A stretch of 64,000 bases of DNA from DATFVB01 sp963714035. GTDB lineage: Bacteria; Acidobacteriota; Thermoanaerobaculia; UBA5066; DATFVB01. The position numbers were made by a program, and so were the translations under genes. The notes below the pieces were generated by a model, which made no database searches, was not told the origin of the DNA, and saw nothing but the letters and a program-made list of their open reading frames with translations. The stretch covers positions 1,426,001-1,490,000 of the forward strand of contig OY970224.1 of assembly GCA_963714035.1 (NCBI GenBank), written 5' to 3'. Of the stretch, positions 9,045 through 17,531 are shown piece after piece. The first letter of the stretch is position 1; every line of letters starts with the position of its first letter.

Positions 9045-10132
9045 GCGCGCCTTCCGAAGAACTCGCGCACCGACGCCGCGACGAAATCGCGGTCGCCGTC
9101 GGTCAGCTCGTAGAAGATCGGCAGCGACAGGATCCGGCCGACGATCCGCTCCGTCTCCGGGAGCGGCGGCGGAGGAGGCTTCAGGCGCGCGAGCGTGGCC
9201 GGCTGGCGGTGGTTCGGCAGGGGGTAGTGAACGCCCGTCTCGATCCCGCGGTCCTTCAGGAACGCGGCGAGCGCGTCCCGCGCGTCGGTCTGGATCACGT
9301 AGAGATGGTAGACGGCCTCGCCCCCGGCGGGCTCCGGCGGCGTCTCGACGACGCCGGCGAGCGCTTCCGAATAGCCTCGCGCGAGCGCGCGGCGGCGGGC
9401 GGAGTACGCGGCGAGGCTCCGCAGCTGGATCCGGCCGACCGCCGCCTGGATCTCGTTGAAGCGCATGTTGTAGCCGACGATCTCGTGCGTGTACTTGTCG
9501 CTCCGGCCATGGTCGCGCAACCGACGCAGCGCCGCCGCGAGATCGTCGCGATCGGTCGTCACCATCCCTCCGTCGCCGAAGACGGTGAGGTTTTTCGAGG
9601 GGTAGAACGAGAACGCGCCGGCGTCGCCGAAGGAGCCGATCGTCTTCCCCCCCGACGTCGCGCCGTGCGACTGGCACGTGTCCTCGATCCAGAAGAGGCC
9701 GTGCCGGTCCGCGATCCGGCGCATGGCGGCGACGTCCACGGGATGACCGTAGAGGTTGACCGGGATCATGCCGACGGTCCGGGACGTGATCTTCGACTCG
9801 AGGTCGGCCGGATCGACCGTGTAGGTCCGGTCGACGTCGACGAAGACGGGTGTGGCGCCCGCGTCGAAGACGGCTTCGACGGTCGGAAAGGCCGTGTGGG
9901 CCGGCACCAGGACCTCGTCGCCGGGGGCGACCCCGAGCGCCTGGAGGACGAGCTGGATCGCGGACGTCCCGTTGGCGACCGCGATCGCATGTCGCGTTCC
10001 GATCGAGGAGGCGAATTCCTCCTCGAAAGCCCGCGTCTCCGGTCCGAGGATGAAACGTCCGGAGTCGATCACGGCGAGGACCGCCTGCTTCATCTCCTCC
10101 GTGACGTGGGCTCGGGAGAGCGGAATTTTCAC
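9041..10132 (-). CDS. DegT/DnrJ/EryC1-type sugar aminotransferase
   Basis: This 363-residue PLP-dependent fold-type I enzyme probably makes an amino sugar from a keto-sugar nucleotide. The family hallmarks are present: NGTSAIQLVL near residue 54, PAHTAFPTVEAV, WIEDTCQSHGA with the cofactor Asp (about residue 151), and SFYPSKNLTVFGDGGMV with the Schiff-base lysine K180. YNMRFNEIQAAVGRIQL follows. The GTG start is in a GTGA overlap with the oxidoreductase gene. Confidence 0.92.
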   Translation of the reverse strand: MKIPLSRAHVTEEMKQAVLAVIDSGRFILGPETRAFEEEFASSIGTRHAIAVANGTSAIQLVLQALGVAPGDEVLVPAHTAFPTVEAVFDAGATPVFVDVDRTYTVDPADLESKITSRTVGMIPVNLYGHPVDVAAMRRIADRHGLFWIEDTCQSHGATSGGKTIGSFGDAGAFSFYPSKNLTVFGDGGMVTTDRDDLAAALRRLRDHGRSDKYTHEIVGYNMRFNEIQAAVGRIQLRSLAAYSARRRALARGYSEALAGVVETPPEPAGGEAVYHLYVIQTDARDALAAFLKDRGIETGVHYPLPNHRQPATLARLKPPPPPLPETERIVGRILSLPIFYELTDGDRDFVAASVREFFGRRA

Positions 10133-11166
10133 GCGTTCCCCCGGGGGACGAGGACGATCTTCCCGAACTGCCGGCCGGACTCCAATTTCGCGTACGCGTC
10201 CGCCGCGTTCTCGAGGTCGTGAACGGAGTCGATCCGGACCTTCAGGCGCCCCGAAAAAACGGCGGCCGCGACCGCGCGGAATTCGCGGTCGTTCGCCATC
10301 GTCGAGCCGAGGATCGAGAGCTGTTTCCAGAAGATCAAGCGCAATTCTTCCCTGGGATTGGGGCCGGAAGTGGCGCCGCAGGTCACGATCCGCCCCCCCC
10401 TGGCCGCCGATCGCAACGATATCATCCAGGTCGCGTCTCCGACGCAGTCGATCACCACGTCGCATCCTCGACGCCCCGTCGCCTCCGAAACCCGGCGCGC
10501 CACGTCGTCCCGCGAGCTCCACCCCTCCGACGCGCCGGCCTCGCGCGCGGCCGCGAGCTTCGCCTCTTCGGACGAGGTCACGAAGACCTCGGCTCCGGAC
10601 AGGCGGGCGATCTCGAGGGCCGCCCAGGCGACGGCGCCGCCGATCCCGTGGATCAGGACGGTCTCCCCCGGGCCCACCGCGGCCCGGCCGACGACCATCC
10701 GCCACGCCGTCTGGTGGACGAGGGGAAACGCGGCCGCCTCCTCGAACGACAGGCCTTCCGGGAAGGGGAAGACGTTGCGCGCGGGAACCACGGCGAGCTC
10801 CGCGAAGGTCCCGGGCACGTGCTCGCCGAGGATCTTGTACTTCACGCAGAGGCTCTGCTCGCCTCCCCGGCAGTATTCGCAGACGCCGCAGAAGAGCCCC
10901 GGCTGGATGAGCACCCGGTCGCCCGCGGCGTACCCTTCGACCGCCGGGCCGACCCGGTCGATCACCCCCGCGCCGTCGGCGCCCGGGATCTGCGGCAGCG
11001 GAACGCGGACGTTCTCGAGCCCGTTGCGCACGAAGAGATCGAGGTGGTTGAGGGCCGCGGCGCGGATCCGGATGCGGACGTCCCCCGGACCGGGCTCCGG
11101 GTCCGGCCGGTCGCCGTATCGGAGCACTTCCGGACCGCCGTGGCTCTCGAAATAGATCGCCTTCAT
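10129..11166 (-). CDS. Quinone-oxidoreductase-like MDR dehydrogenase
   Basis: This 345-residue NAD(P)H-dependent medium-chain reductase keeps the structural zinc cysteines C93, C96, C99 and C107. It lacks the catalytic-zinc ligands: the region reads ALNHLDLF and PGADGAGV where alcohol dehydrogenases have Cys and His-Glu. This favours a zinc-independent enoyl or quinone reductase activity. The nucleotide-binding loop is GIGGAVAWAAL. Its natural substrate is unknown. Confidence 0.85.
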   Translation of the reverse strand: MKAIYFESHGGPEVLRYGDRPDPEPGPGDVRIRIRAAALNHLDLFVRNGLENVRVPLPQIPGADGAGVIDRVGPAVEGYAAGDRVLIQPGLFCGVCEYCRGGEQSLCVKYKILGEHVPGTFAELAVVPARNVFPFPEGLSFEEAAAFPLVHQTAWRMVVGRAAVGPGETVLIHGIGGAVAWAALEIARLSGAEVFVTSSEEAKLAAAREAGASEGWSSRDDVARRVSEATGRRGCDVVIDCVGDATWMISLRSAARGGRIVTCGATSGPNPREELRLIFWKQLSILGSTMANDREFRAVAAAVFSGRLKVRIDSVHDLENAADAYAKLESGRQFGKIVLVPRGNA

Positions 11167-11202
11167 CGTTCCTTCCTCATCGACGCCGCGCGGGGCGGCC
11201 GT

Positions 11203-12756
11203 TCACTGGAGATAGCCGAGAGACCTGAGCTTTTCGAGATACTCCTTCCCGGTTTCGGTCGGCCGCTCGGCGGCGGCGGCGCGCCGTTCGCCGTAGGACC
11301 CGACGGATCCCGCCTCGAGAGCTCCGGGCCGGAAGATCCCGGAGCGCGGCGAGCCGGCGAGGTCCCTCGCCGCGGGAATTCCGAGCCGCGCAAGAGCGGT
11401 CGCGGCGATGTCTTCGGGACGGACCGCCGATTCGGCCCGTTCGGCCGCGTGGTCGACGAGCGCCCAGCCGCCGGCGGAACCCGAACGGCCCGCGTCCGCG
11501 ACGAGCCAGAGGGCCTCGCCGCCCGCCCGGGCGCGGGCGATCCGCTCGGCGACGAACTCGCGGGCCGCTCGCGAGAGCGGGCCGCCGTCGATGTCCGCGC
11601 CGGGGAGGTAGACGGTCGCGAGCCGCGGACGGACGAGGTCATCGGCCCGCCGGAATGCGGCGATCGCCGCCGCGTCGTCTCCCGCGCCGTCGCGGGCCCG
11701 GAGAGCGATCTCCCGATTTTCGACGATCGTCGCTCCGGGCATCGGCTCCGACGCCCACCAGTTGACCGCGACCGTGGGAATTCCGGCTCGCGCCGCCACC
11801 TCCCAGAACGTCCACGAGCGCCGCTCCGCGGCGGACACCGGGACGCGGGCGGCCGCGCCGGCCCACCGAACGGGCCCTCGAAAGATCCACCCCGTTCCCG
11901 CCGGCGGCGTGAGGGCTGCTCGGCCGAACAGCGAAATCCGCTCGAACGCCGCCACACCGTGGCGCGAGGGGGGAACGCCGGTCGCGATCGTCGTCCAGAT
12001 CTCGGGAGGGGGAGCGGCCGGGCGCCGCCACCGCACGAGCGGCGCGTCCGGGGCGAGCAGCGCGAGCGTTTCGGGAGGAACGCCGTCGAGCCCCACGACG
12101 ACGAGAGCGCCGGGTCGCGGCGAGATCGTGAGGGCGGGGAACGCCGCCGAAGGCTCCCGGCGGGATGCCCAGAGAGAGGCGGCGGCGAGTGTGGCCGCCA
12201 GCGCCGCCGCCGCGCCGCGGCGCCACGAGAGCTTCTCCGGAAGCGGCACGTGGCGGCGGAGCGCGAGAGAGAGCGAGGTGGCGCGCGCGGCCCTCGCGAA
12301 GTAGAACGCCGCGACCGCCACGGCCACGAGGGCGATCGCGGGATGCGCCCCGGGAGAGGCCGGAAGGGATCGCACGCCGGCGGTGAAGAGTCCGAACACG
12401 AGCAGGGCGGCGCCGGCCGCCGCGACCAGGGCGGAACGCGCGGGACGGGCGGGCGCCCGCCGGAAGCGGCTCGCGACGAGCGCCGCCGCGCCGGCCGCGA
12501 GGGCGAGCGGCGCCTCGACGGCGAGGAGGACGGCGGCGGCGAGGAATGCGCCTCCCGCCGGCGCCACCGCGCCTCGGGCGGCGAGCGCGGCCGCCGACGC
12601 GACGGCGCAGCCGACCGCCCCGGCCGCCGCCGACGGAAGGATCGCGCCCGACGCCCTTGGAGCGTTGAAGATCGTCCTCTCGATCCCGGCGTCCAGATAC
12701 CCCTGCGCGCGCAGGCGCGCGCGGACTTCGTCGAGCGGGGGCGGCGGGTCGCTCAC
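11203..12756 (-). CDS. Membrane-anchored alkaline-phosphatase-superfamily protein, possibly inactive
   Basis: This 517-residue protein starts at a GTG in a GTGA overlap. About 150 N-terminal residues form several hydrophobic helices. The rest resembles the nucleotide-pyrophosphatase/phosphodiesterase branch of the alkaline phosphatase superfamily: VVVGLDGVPPE, then WTTIATGVPPSRHG with the nucleophile Thr, and a typical tail EKLRSLGYLQ. The later metal motifs are degenerate. YLPGADIDGG replaces the usual Asp...His block, and ADAGRSG stands where DHG is expected. Catalytic activity is therefore doubtful. Confidence 0.75.
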   Translation of the reverse strand: MSDPPPPLDEVRARLRAQGYLDAGIERTIFNAPRASGAILPSAAAGAVGCAVASAAALAARGAVAPAGGAFLAAAVLLAVEAPLALAAGAAALVASRFRRAPARPARSALVAAAGAALLVFGLFTAGVRSLPASPGAHPAIALVAVAVAAFYFARAARATSLSLALRRHVPLPEKLSWRRGAAAALAATLAAASLWASRREPSAAFPALTISPRPGALVVVGLDGVPPETLALLAPDAPLVRWRRPAAPPPEIWTTIATGVPPSRHGVAAFERISLFGRAALTPPAGTGWIFRGPVRWAGAAARVPVSAAERRSWTFWEVAARAGIPTVAVNWWASEPMPGATIVENREIALRARDGAGDDAAAIAAFRRADDLVRPRLATVYLPGADIDGGPLSRAAREFVAERIARARAGGEALWLVADAGRSGSAGGWALVDHAAERAESAVRPEDIAATALARLGIPAARDLAGSPRSGIFRPGALEAGSVGSYGERRAAAAERPTETGKEYLEKLRSLGYLQ

Positions 12757-13643
12757 GCCCGGCGGTCCCGAAGGAGATAGGCGAGATCCGCCAGCGGACG
12801 CGCGCGGACGCCGAGGGGCTCGACCGCGCGCGCCGCCGCGTCGGTCAGCTCTCCGGCGATCGTCACGGCCGTGTCCCGCCCGAGAATCTTCGCGAAGTTC
12901 GCGCGATGGCCCTCCCCGTGGGCCTTCTTTCCCGTCCGCGCCGCCGCGTCCGGCGTCTCGAGGAGATCGTCCACGATCTGGAAGGCGAGGCCGAGGTTCT
13001 TCGCATACCGCGTGAGCGCGGCGATTCCCTCTTCGGGCGCGCGCGAGGCGATCGCCCCGCCGCGGGCGGCGGCGACGAAGAGCTCGCCGGTCTTCAGAGC
13101 GTGGATCCGCTCGAGCTCCTCGAGCGTCGCCCGCGCGGGATCGGCGGCCAGGTCGGCGAATTGGCCGCGGCAGCATCCCGGCTCCCCCGCCGCTCTCGCC
13201 AGCTCGGCGACGAGCGTGGCGCGGATCGCGGGAGACAGGCCCTCGCTCCGCCCGAGGAGCTCGAACGCCCGATTGATCAGCGCGACGGCCGCGAGGACCG
13301 CGGTCGATTCGCCGAACTCGAGGTGGAGCGCGGGGCGGCCCCGGCGGAGTGTCGCGTCGTCCATCGAGGGAAGATCGTCGAACACGAGCGACGCGGCATG
13401 CACCGCCTCGAGGGCCGCGGCAAAATCGAGGAGCACGGCGGGGTCGCCCCGGAACAGAACCCCGGCCGCGAGACCGACGAGCGCGCGGATCCGCTTGCCC
13501 GGGGAAAGGAGGGCGGCGCGCATCGCGGCGGAGAGACGGGAATCGTCCGCCGGAACGACGGCGGCGAGCCGCTCCTCCAGACGCCGGACGTGGAGCTCGG
13601 AAAAAGTCGCGAAGGAGCCGTCAGGTCCGGGGCGCGGCGTCAA
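12753..13643 (-). CDS. Polyprenyl (FPP/GGPP-type) diphosphate synthase with variant motifs
   Basis: This 296-residue all-helical prenyltransferase should condense IPP with allylic diphosphates. It has GKR at 49-51, the first Asp-rich motif DDLPSMD at 89-95, and a second motif DDLLE at 225-229 whose last residue is Glu. The usual GGQxxD block reads CCRGQFADL. The GK-x-KD-x-GK region reads GKKAHGEGHRANF, so two normally conserved lysines or aspartates are replaced. The TTG start is inferred from the TTGA overlap with the STAS gene; no ATG or GTG lies nearby in frame. Confidence 0.85.
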   Translation of the reverse strand: MTPRPGPDGSFATFSELHVRRLEERLAAVVPADDSRLSAAMRAALLSPGKRIRALVGLAAGVLFRGDPAVLLDFAAALEAVHAASLVFDDLPSMDDATLRRGRPALHLEFGESTAVLAAVALINRAFELLGRSEGLSPAIRATLVAELARAAGEPGCCRGQFADLAADPARATLEELERIHALKTGELFVAAARGGAIASRAPEEGIAALTRYAKNLGLAFQIVDDLLETPDAAARTGKKAHGEGHRANFAKILGRDTAVTIAGELTDAAARAVEPLGVRARPLADLAYLLRDRRA

Positions 13644-13981
13644 CTTCCAAAGCTGGCGACGGCTTCCGGTTCGTTCTCGTAGACGTCGAAGACCGTGATC
13701 AGCTGGGTGACGGTGAGCACGTCCTGGATCTTCGGGGGCAGATGGAGCAGCCGCAGCCGTCCCCCCTTGTTCGTCACGGTCGTGTAGCAGCCGACGAGCT
13801 CTCCGATCCCGGAAGAGTCGATCGAGGTCACCTCGTTCATGTTCACCAGGATGTCCTTCTTCCCGGAATCGAGAAGTCGCGTGATCGTGTCCCGCAGCTG
13901 GATGTCGCCGGAGCCGATCGTGATCTTCCCCTTCAATTCGATGATGGATACGTTCCCGGACTCGCGCACCGTCGCCTTCAT
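13640..13981 (-). CDS. STAS-domain anti-sigma factor antagonist
   Basis: This 113-residue protein is a single SpoIIAA/RsbV-like STAS domain with the phosphorylation loop IDSSGIGEL. The likely regulatory serine is S57. In partner-switching systems the unphosphorylated form binds an anti-sigma kinase. The kinase candidate lies 14 bases upstream. No sigma factor or PP2C phosphatase gene is in the window. A glycine-ended tail (SFGS) overlaps the prenyl synthase start. Confidence 0.93.
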   Translation of the reverse strand: MKATVRESGNVSIIELKGKITIGSGDIQLRDTITRLLDSGKKDILVNMNEVTSIDSSGIGELVGCYTTVTNKGGRLRLLHLPPKIQDVLTVTQLITVFDVYENEPEAVASFGS

Positions 13982-13995
13982 GGGTCGCCCCCCTC

Positions 13996-14430
13996 CTATT
14001 CTGGTTCGTCGGCGACGAGCTTCTTCTCCAGGACCACCTTCGTGCCGCCGAGCGAGAAATCGTATCGTACATCGTCCATGAACGTCTTCATGTAGAAAAT
14101 CCCGCGCCCGGACGTCTTGAGCCGGTTCTCCGGGGCGAGGGGGTCGGCGACCTCCTCGACCTCGAACCCCGGCCCCTCATCGGCGATGGTCATGCGGAAG
14201 ACGTCCCCGTCGACCTGCAGAGTGAGCGAGACGCGCTTCTCGGCATCTCCCCGGTTCCCGTGCTTGATGGCGTTGGCGACGCCCTCGCGAAGCGCCATCG
14301 AGATCGCATGGGTGGTGTCGGCGGAGAGCTTCCAGGGCCGGAGGACGTAATCGCACACGAACTGGGCGAGCTCGATGTTGTCGAAAGAGCTCGCGATCGA
14401 CAACGTCACGGGGGCCACGCGGTTTTTCAT
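13996..14430 (-). CDS. RsbW/SpoIIAB-like anti-sigma serine kinase
   Basis: This 144-residue GHKL-fold ATPase has its N-box in REGVANAIKHGN (residues 48-59), the G1 box DEGPGF at 84-89 and the G2 box SGRGIFYMKTFMD from 107. It is expected to bind either a sigma factor or, after a switch, the neighbouring STAS protein, which it phosphorylates. It is the first gene of the ten-gene minus operon. It is divergent from the metalloprotease gene, with 30 bases between the start codons. Confidence 0.9.
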   Translation of the reverse strand: MKNRVAPVTLSIASSFDNIELAQFVCDYVLRPWKLSADTTHAISMALREGVANAIKHGNRGDAEKRVSLTLQVDGDVFRMTIADEGPGFEVEEVADPLAPENRLKTSGRGIFYMKTFMDDVRYDFSLGGTKVVLEKKLVADEPE

Positions 14431-14460
14431 CACGGCAAAATCGCCGGAAAGATATCCGAT

Positions 14461-15645
14461 ATGCGAGAATGCAGCAAGATGGCCCACCGCCTCGGACGGC
14501 TCGCGATCGTCGTCGGAGCCCTCCTGTGCACCGCGGGAGCGGCCGGCCCGCCCCCCGTTTCCGATCGCGTCGCCGAGGCGAAAAAAACGGTTGAAGAGGT
14601 CCGTGGCCGGGCGTTCCGGCGCGACGTCCCCTCCGAAACGGTCGGGCCCGAACAGCTTCGGACGCTGCTCTCCCGGAAGCTCTCCGAGGGCCTGGTCGTC
14701 CCCCCGGAGCGCTATTTTCGGTCCCTCGCGGCGATCGGCGCGATCTCCGAGACCGACCTTCCGCACCTGCTCGACCGGCTTCTCGATTTCTACGGCGGAG
14801 AGGTCCTCGCTTTCTACGATCCGGCGGAGGGGAAGTTCTTCGTGTCGAGCGCCGGCAAGGAACGTCTCGGAGGGTTCGGCGGGATGGAAGAGACGCTCGT
14901 CTTCACCCACGAGCTCACCCACGCGCTGCAGGACCAGTACCTTTCCCTCGACCGGCGCCTGCAGGACCTGAAGAGCGACGGCGACGCTTCTCTCGCGATG
15001 GACGCCCTGCTCGAAGGGGAGGCGACCGAGGTCATGATCGAAAGCGCGGTCAAGGACCTGCCCGGCGGCGAGGACGGCGTCGAGGCGATGCTCGCTCCCC
15101 TGCTCACGTCCTCGCTCGCCGATCTGGATCCCGATGCCGCCAGGGTGCCGGCGTTCTTCTCGGAGCAGCTGCTCTTTCCCTACAGCGAAGGAACTGCTTA
15201 CGTCCGCGATCTCCGAAAGCGGGGCGGCTGGAAGGCGATCGACGCCCTCTGGAATTCCCCGCCGTCGAGTACCGCCGAGATCCTGCACGCGGGGTCCCGC
15301 CGGCCGCCGGAAGGCGGTCCCCTCGTCGCCGACCGCGCCGTCGCGCCTCCGCCGGGAGGCGCGTTTCTCTACTCCGACACCCTCGGCGAATGGACTCTGC
15401 GGTTCCTCTTCCGGCGAGCCGGCGTCGCCGAGGCGGACGCGGCCGCCGCCGGATGGCGGCGCGACCGGTTCCTTTTCTTCAGCTCCGGCGATCGCGTCGC
15501 CTACGCCGGGCGGATCCGCGCTTCGGATGGCGCGGCCGCCCGCCGAATCCTCGAAGGCTGGAAAAAGACATCTCCCGCGGGAGGCGGATCCGCGGAGGGA
15601 GCCGACGTTTCCGTCTGGTCCGGATTCGAGAAAGCGCCGCTGTAA
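14461..15645 (+). CDS. Secreted HELTH zinc-metalloprotease-like protein
   Basis: The protein has 394 residues (an ATG six codons later, at 14479, is an alternative start) and a signal peptide to about residue 29. The core has DFYGGEVLAFYDP, then FTHELTHALQDQ with the HExxH zinc motif at 150-154. LLEGEATEVMIES around residues 183-195 could give the third zinc ligand. A C-terminal region after about 290 has no motif I recognise. It could be a periplasmic peptidase. It is the only plus-strand gene between rnc and tRNA-Val. Confidence 0.8.
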   Translation: MRECSKMAHRLGRLAIVVGALLCTAGAAGPPPVSDRVAEAKKTVEEVRGRAFRRDVPSETVGPEQLRTLLSRKLSEGLVVPPERYFRSLAAIGAISETDLPHLLDRLLDFYGGEVLAFYDPAEGKFFVSSAGKERLGGFGGMEETLVFTHELTHALQDQYLSLDRRLQDLKSDGDASLAMDALLEGEATEVMIESAVKDLPGGEDGVEAMLAPLLTSSLADLDPDAARVPAFFSEQLLFPYSEGTAYVRDLRKRGGWKAIDALWNSPPSSTAEILHAGSRRPPEGGPLVADRAVAPPPGGAFLYSDTLGEWTLRFLFRRAGVAEADAAAAGWRRDRFLFFSSGDRVAYAGRIRASDGAAARRILEGWKKTSPAGGGSAEGADVSVWSGFEKAPL

Positions 15646-15650
15646 CAGTC

Positions 15651-15965
15651 GGCCGCGCGGCACGCTCCGCTGGAACCGCGCGGCCTCCCACGGCGCGATC
15701 CTCCTCCGCTCGATTACTTCGCGGAGACTAATCGCGCCGTGACCTCTCGCGGCTCGGGCTTACGCCCTCGACCGCTTCGGCGCCCCACCGGACCGAATGA
15801 AAAGCCCCGAGGAATCTCATCGCGACGCTCGCGGAGACTAATCGCGCCGTAACCTCTCGCGGCTCGGGCTCACGCCCTCGACCGCTTCGGCGCCCCACCG
15901 GAGCCAATGAAAGCCCCAGGGAGTCTCATTGCGACGCTCGGGGAGCTCGGATCGCAACCGTCCCG
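15651..15965 (+). repeat. GGCGCCCCACCGG-type intergenic repeats, two partial copies in tandem
   Basis: The segment CTCTCGCGGCTCGGGCT through GCCCTCGACCGCTTCGGCGC and CCCACCGGA occurs twice, about 130 bases apart, each preceded by GGAGACTAATCGCGCC. The tail (TCATTGCGACGCTC, GGAGCTCGGATCGCAACC) matches the copies after tRNA-Val at 17532-18046. The whole fills the gap between the metalloprotease gene and the CPBP protease gene. Confidence 0.8.
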
Positions 15966-15984
15966 TCGCGCGAAAAAGGGCGTC

Positions 15985-16770
15985 TCAGCCCACGAACTTC
16001 AGGGCGAACGGGATCAGGACGAAGAGCTCGAAGGCGTCGAAGGCCCCGTGCGCGACGATTCCGGGAAGAGCATTCTGGTAGAGCTCGAACGTCAGGGCCA
16101 GGATCGACGCGAGGATGAATATTCCGACGAGCATCACGGGCTGCCCGTAGACGCCGTGCGCCAGGGTGAAGAAGAGCGTCGCGCCGACCGCGCCGATCCT
16201 CGGCTGAAGGAACGAACGGAAAAAAGCCTCCTCGAAGATCATCGCCGAGATCACGATCGCGATCTTGAAGGCGATCGGCAGCGCCACGATCCACGGAATC
16301 ACCGGAGAGATCTTCGGAGGCGCGCCCGCCGGAGCCAGGAGGGAGACGACCCACTGGACCGCGAGCATGCCGCAGAGGGAGAGTCCCCACGCGAACGCGG
16401 CGATCGGGAAACCCGCGGCGAGCAGCCGCAGCGGGCGGGAAGATCGGATCTTCAGGAAATCCGCCACCGGCGGCCGCCCGGAGAGCACGTACCAGGCCAC
16501 GAGGAAGAGCAGGAACACGAGGTGCAGCGCGAAAGCCGAGATCGGGGAGAGATTCTTCGGCTCCGCCGGCCTTCCGGAGAGTCCGGACGCGAACGGCGCG
16601 ACGACGCAGAGGAGGAGGACCGCCACGAGGAGCGCCAGGGCGATCGTGCGGCGAGCCGGGGTGGGAAACCCGTCCTGGTCGAAGCCGCGGCGGCGCACCG
16701 CGCGAAGGAGAAAACCCCCGACGAGAACGACGCCCGTCGTGAAAAGGATCGCGAAGAGGGCGACGTTCAT
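15985..16770 (-). CDS. CPBP (CAAX/Abi-type) intramembrane metalloprotease
   Basis: This is a 261-residue multi-helix membrane protein. The family's active-site motifs are intact: EExxxR in FEEAFFRSFLQPR (E180, E181, R185), FTLAHGVYG (H205), and a third motif with H241 in HGAFDAF. About seven hydrophobic segments are visible. Related proteases cleave membrane substrates or give bacteriocin self-immunity; the target here is unknown. The start overlaps the stress-protein stop (ATGA), so the two form an operon. Confidence 0.9.
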   Translation of the reverse strand: MNVALFAILFTTGVVLVGGFLLRAVRRRGFDQDGFPTPARRTIALALLVAVLLLCVVAPFASGLSGRPAEPKNLSPISAFALHLVFLLFLVAWYVLSGRPPVADFLKIRSSRPLRLLAAGFPIAAFAWGLSLCGMLAVQWVVSLLAPAGAPPKISPVIPWIVALPIAFKIAIVISAMIFEEAFFRSFLQPRIGAVGATLFFTLAHGVYGQPVMLVGIFILASILALTFELYQNALPGIVAHGAFDAFELFVLIPFALKFVG

Positions 16771-17219
16771 TCGGTCGGACGGACCACGATCAGGACGGAA
16801 GCGGGCGACGACCGCGCAACCCGTTCCGCGGTCGCGCCCAGGGTGCGGGGGTGCCGCGAACCGGTCAGACCGTGCGCGCCGATGACGACGAGCGAGGGGC
16901 CGCGCTCGCCGGCCACCTCGAGGATGATCGTCGAGGGCTTTCCGCGAGCGACGACGAGCTCCGGTATCGGGCCGGCCGACGACGACGCCCATTCGCGGAG
17001 GCGGCGGAGCGCGGCTTCCCGCAGCGTCAGAAAATAGTCGACGTCGGGGTTGTTCACGGCGAAAAGGTCGGGGTACGGAAACCGATCGTCGATCACGTGG
17101 AGCACGATCGCGGGCAACTGTTCGAGAGCCGCCAGACGCAGCCCTTCGCGAAGGACGACCGGCGCATACGACGACATGTCCGCGCATATCAGCACGGCGC
17201 CGGACTTCGCCTTCGTCAT
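16767..17219 (-). CDS. Universal stress protein (UspA family)
   Basis: This 150-residue single Usp domain ends with the nucleotide-binding loop VIGAHGLTGSRHPRTLGATA and then ERVARSSPASVLIVV, matching the G-2x-G-9x-G(S/T) ATP-binding type. The N-terminal strand is AVLICADMSS. Such proteins are cytoplasmic stress regulators. Pairing with a membrane protease gene suggests shared stress control, which is inference. Confidence 0.92.
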   Translation of the reverse strand: MTKAKSGAVLICADMSSYAPVVLREGLRLAALEQLPAIVLHVIDDRFPYPDLFAVNNPDVDYFLTLREAALRRLREWASSSAGPIPELVVARGKPSTIILEVAGERGPSLVVIGAHGLTGSRHPRTLGATAERVARSSPASVLIVVRPTE

Positions 17220-17267
17220 TTCGCGGGGAGAGTACCACGAGCCAACCGGCGCACGGACCTCTCCCGT

Positions 17268-17312
17268 TTGTCATCCTGAGGAGCAAAGCGACGAAGGATC
17301 TGCTCAGCGAGC
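17268..17312. repeat. Short dispersed REP-like sequence
   Basis: The stretch GTCATCCTGAGGAGCAAAGC followed by GACGAAGGATCTG is a repeat-like sequence I recognise from many unrelated bacterial genomes. It often gives spurious peptides of the HPEEQSDEGS kind. It lies in the gene-free gap 17220-17458 before tRNA-Val. Its function is unknown. Confidence 0.5.
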
Positions 17313-17458
17313 AGGTCCCTCGCGACGCTCGGGAGAGAGCCCTTCGTGCGCACGGCCGATGCGCCCTTCGGGCTCACACTCTCCGCGCGGCGGCCTCCCG
17401 CGGCTCGAGCGCGCGAAACACGACGTGGGAAAGCAGTCGGCGCGGTACGATTCCCGGA

Positions 17459-17531
17459 GGGCGGTTAGCTCAGCCGGTAGAGCGCCTGTTTTACACGCAG
17501 GACGTCGGGGGTTCGAGTCCCTCACCGCCCA
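17459..17531 (+). tRNA. tRNA-Val (anticodon TAC)
   Basis: A full cloverleaf is visible. The acceptor GGGCGGT pairs with ACCGCCC, the D-stem is GCTC/GAGC, the anticodon loop is TTTACAC between CCTGT and GCAGG, and the T-arm is GGGGG-TTCGAGT-CCCTC. The discriminator is A. The 3' CCA is not encoded (ATGACC follows). Confidence 0.96.
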
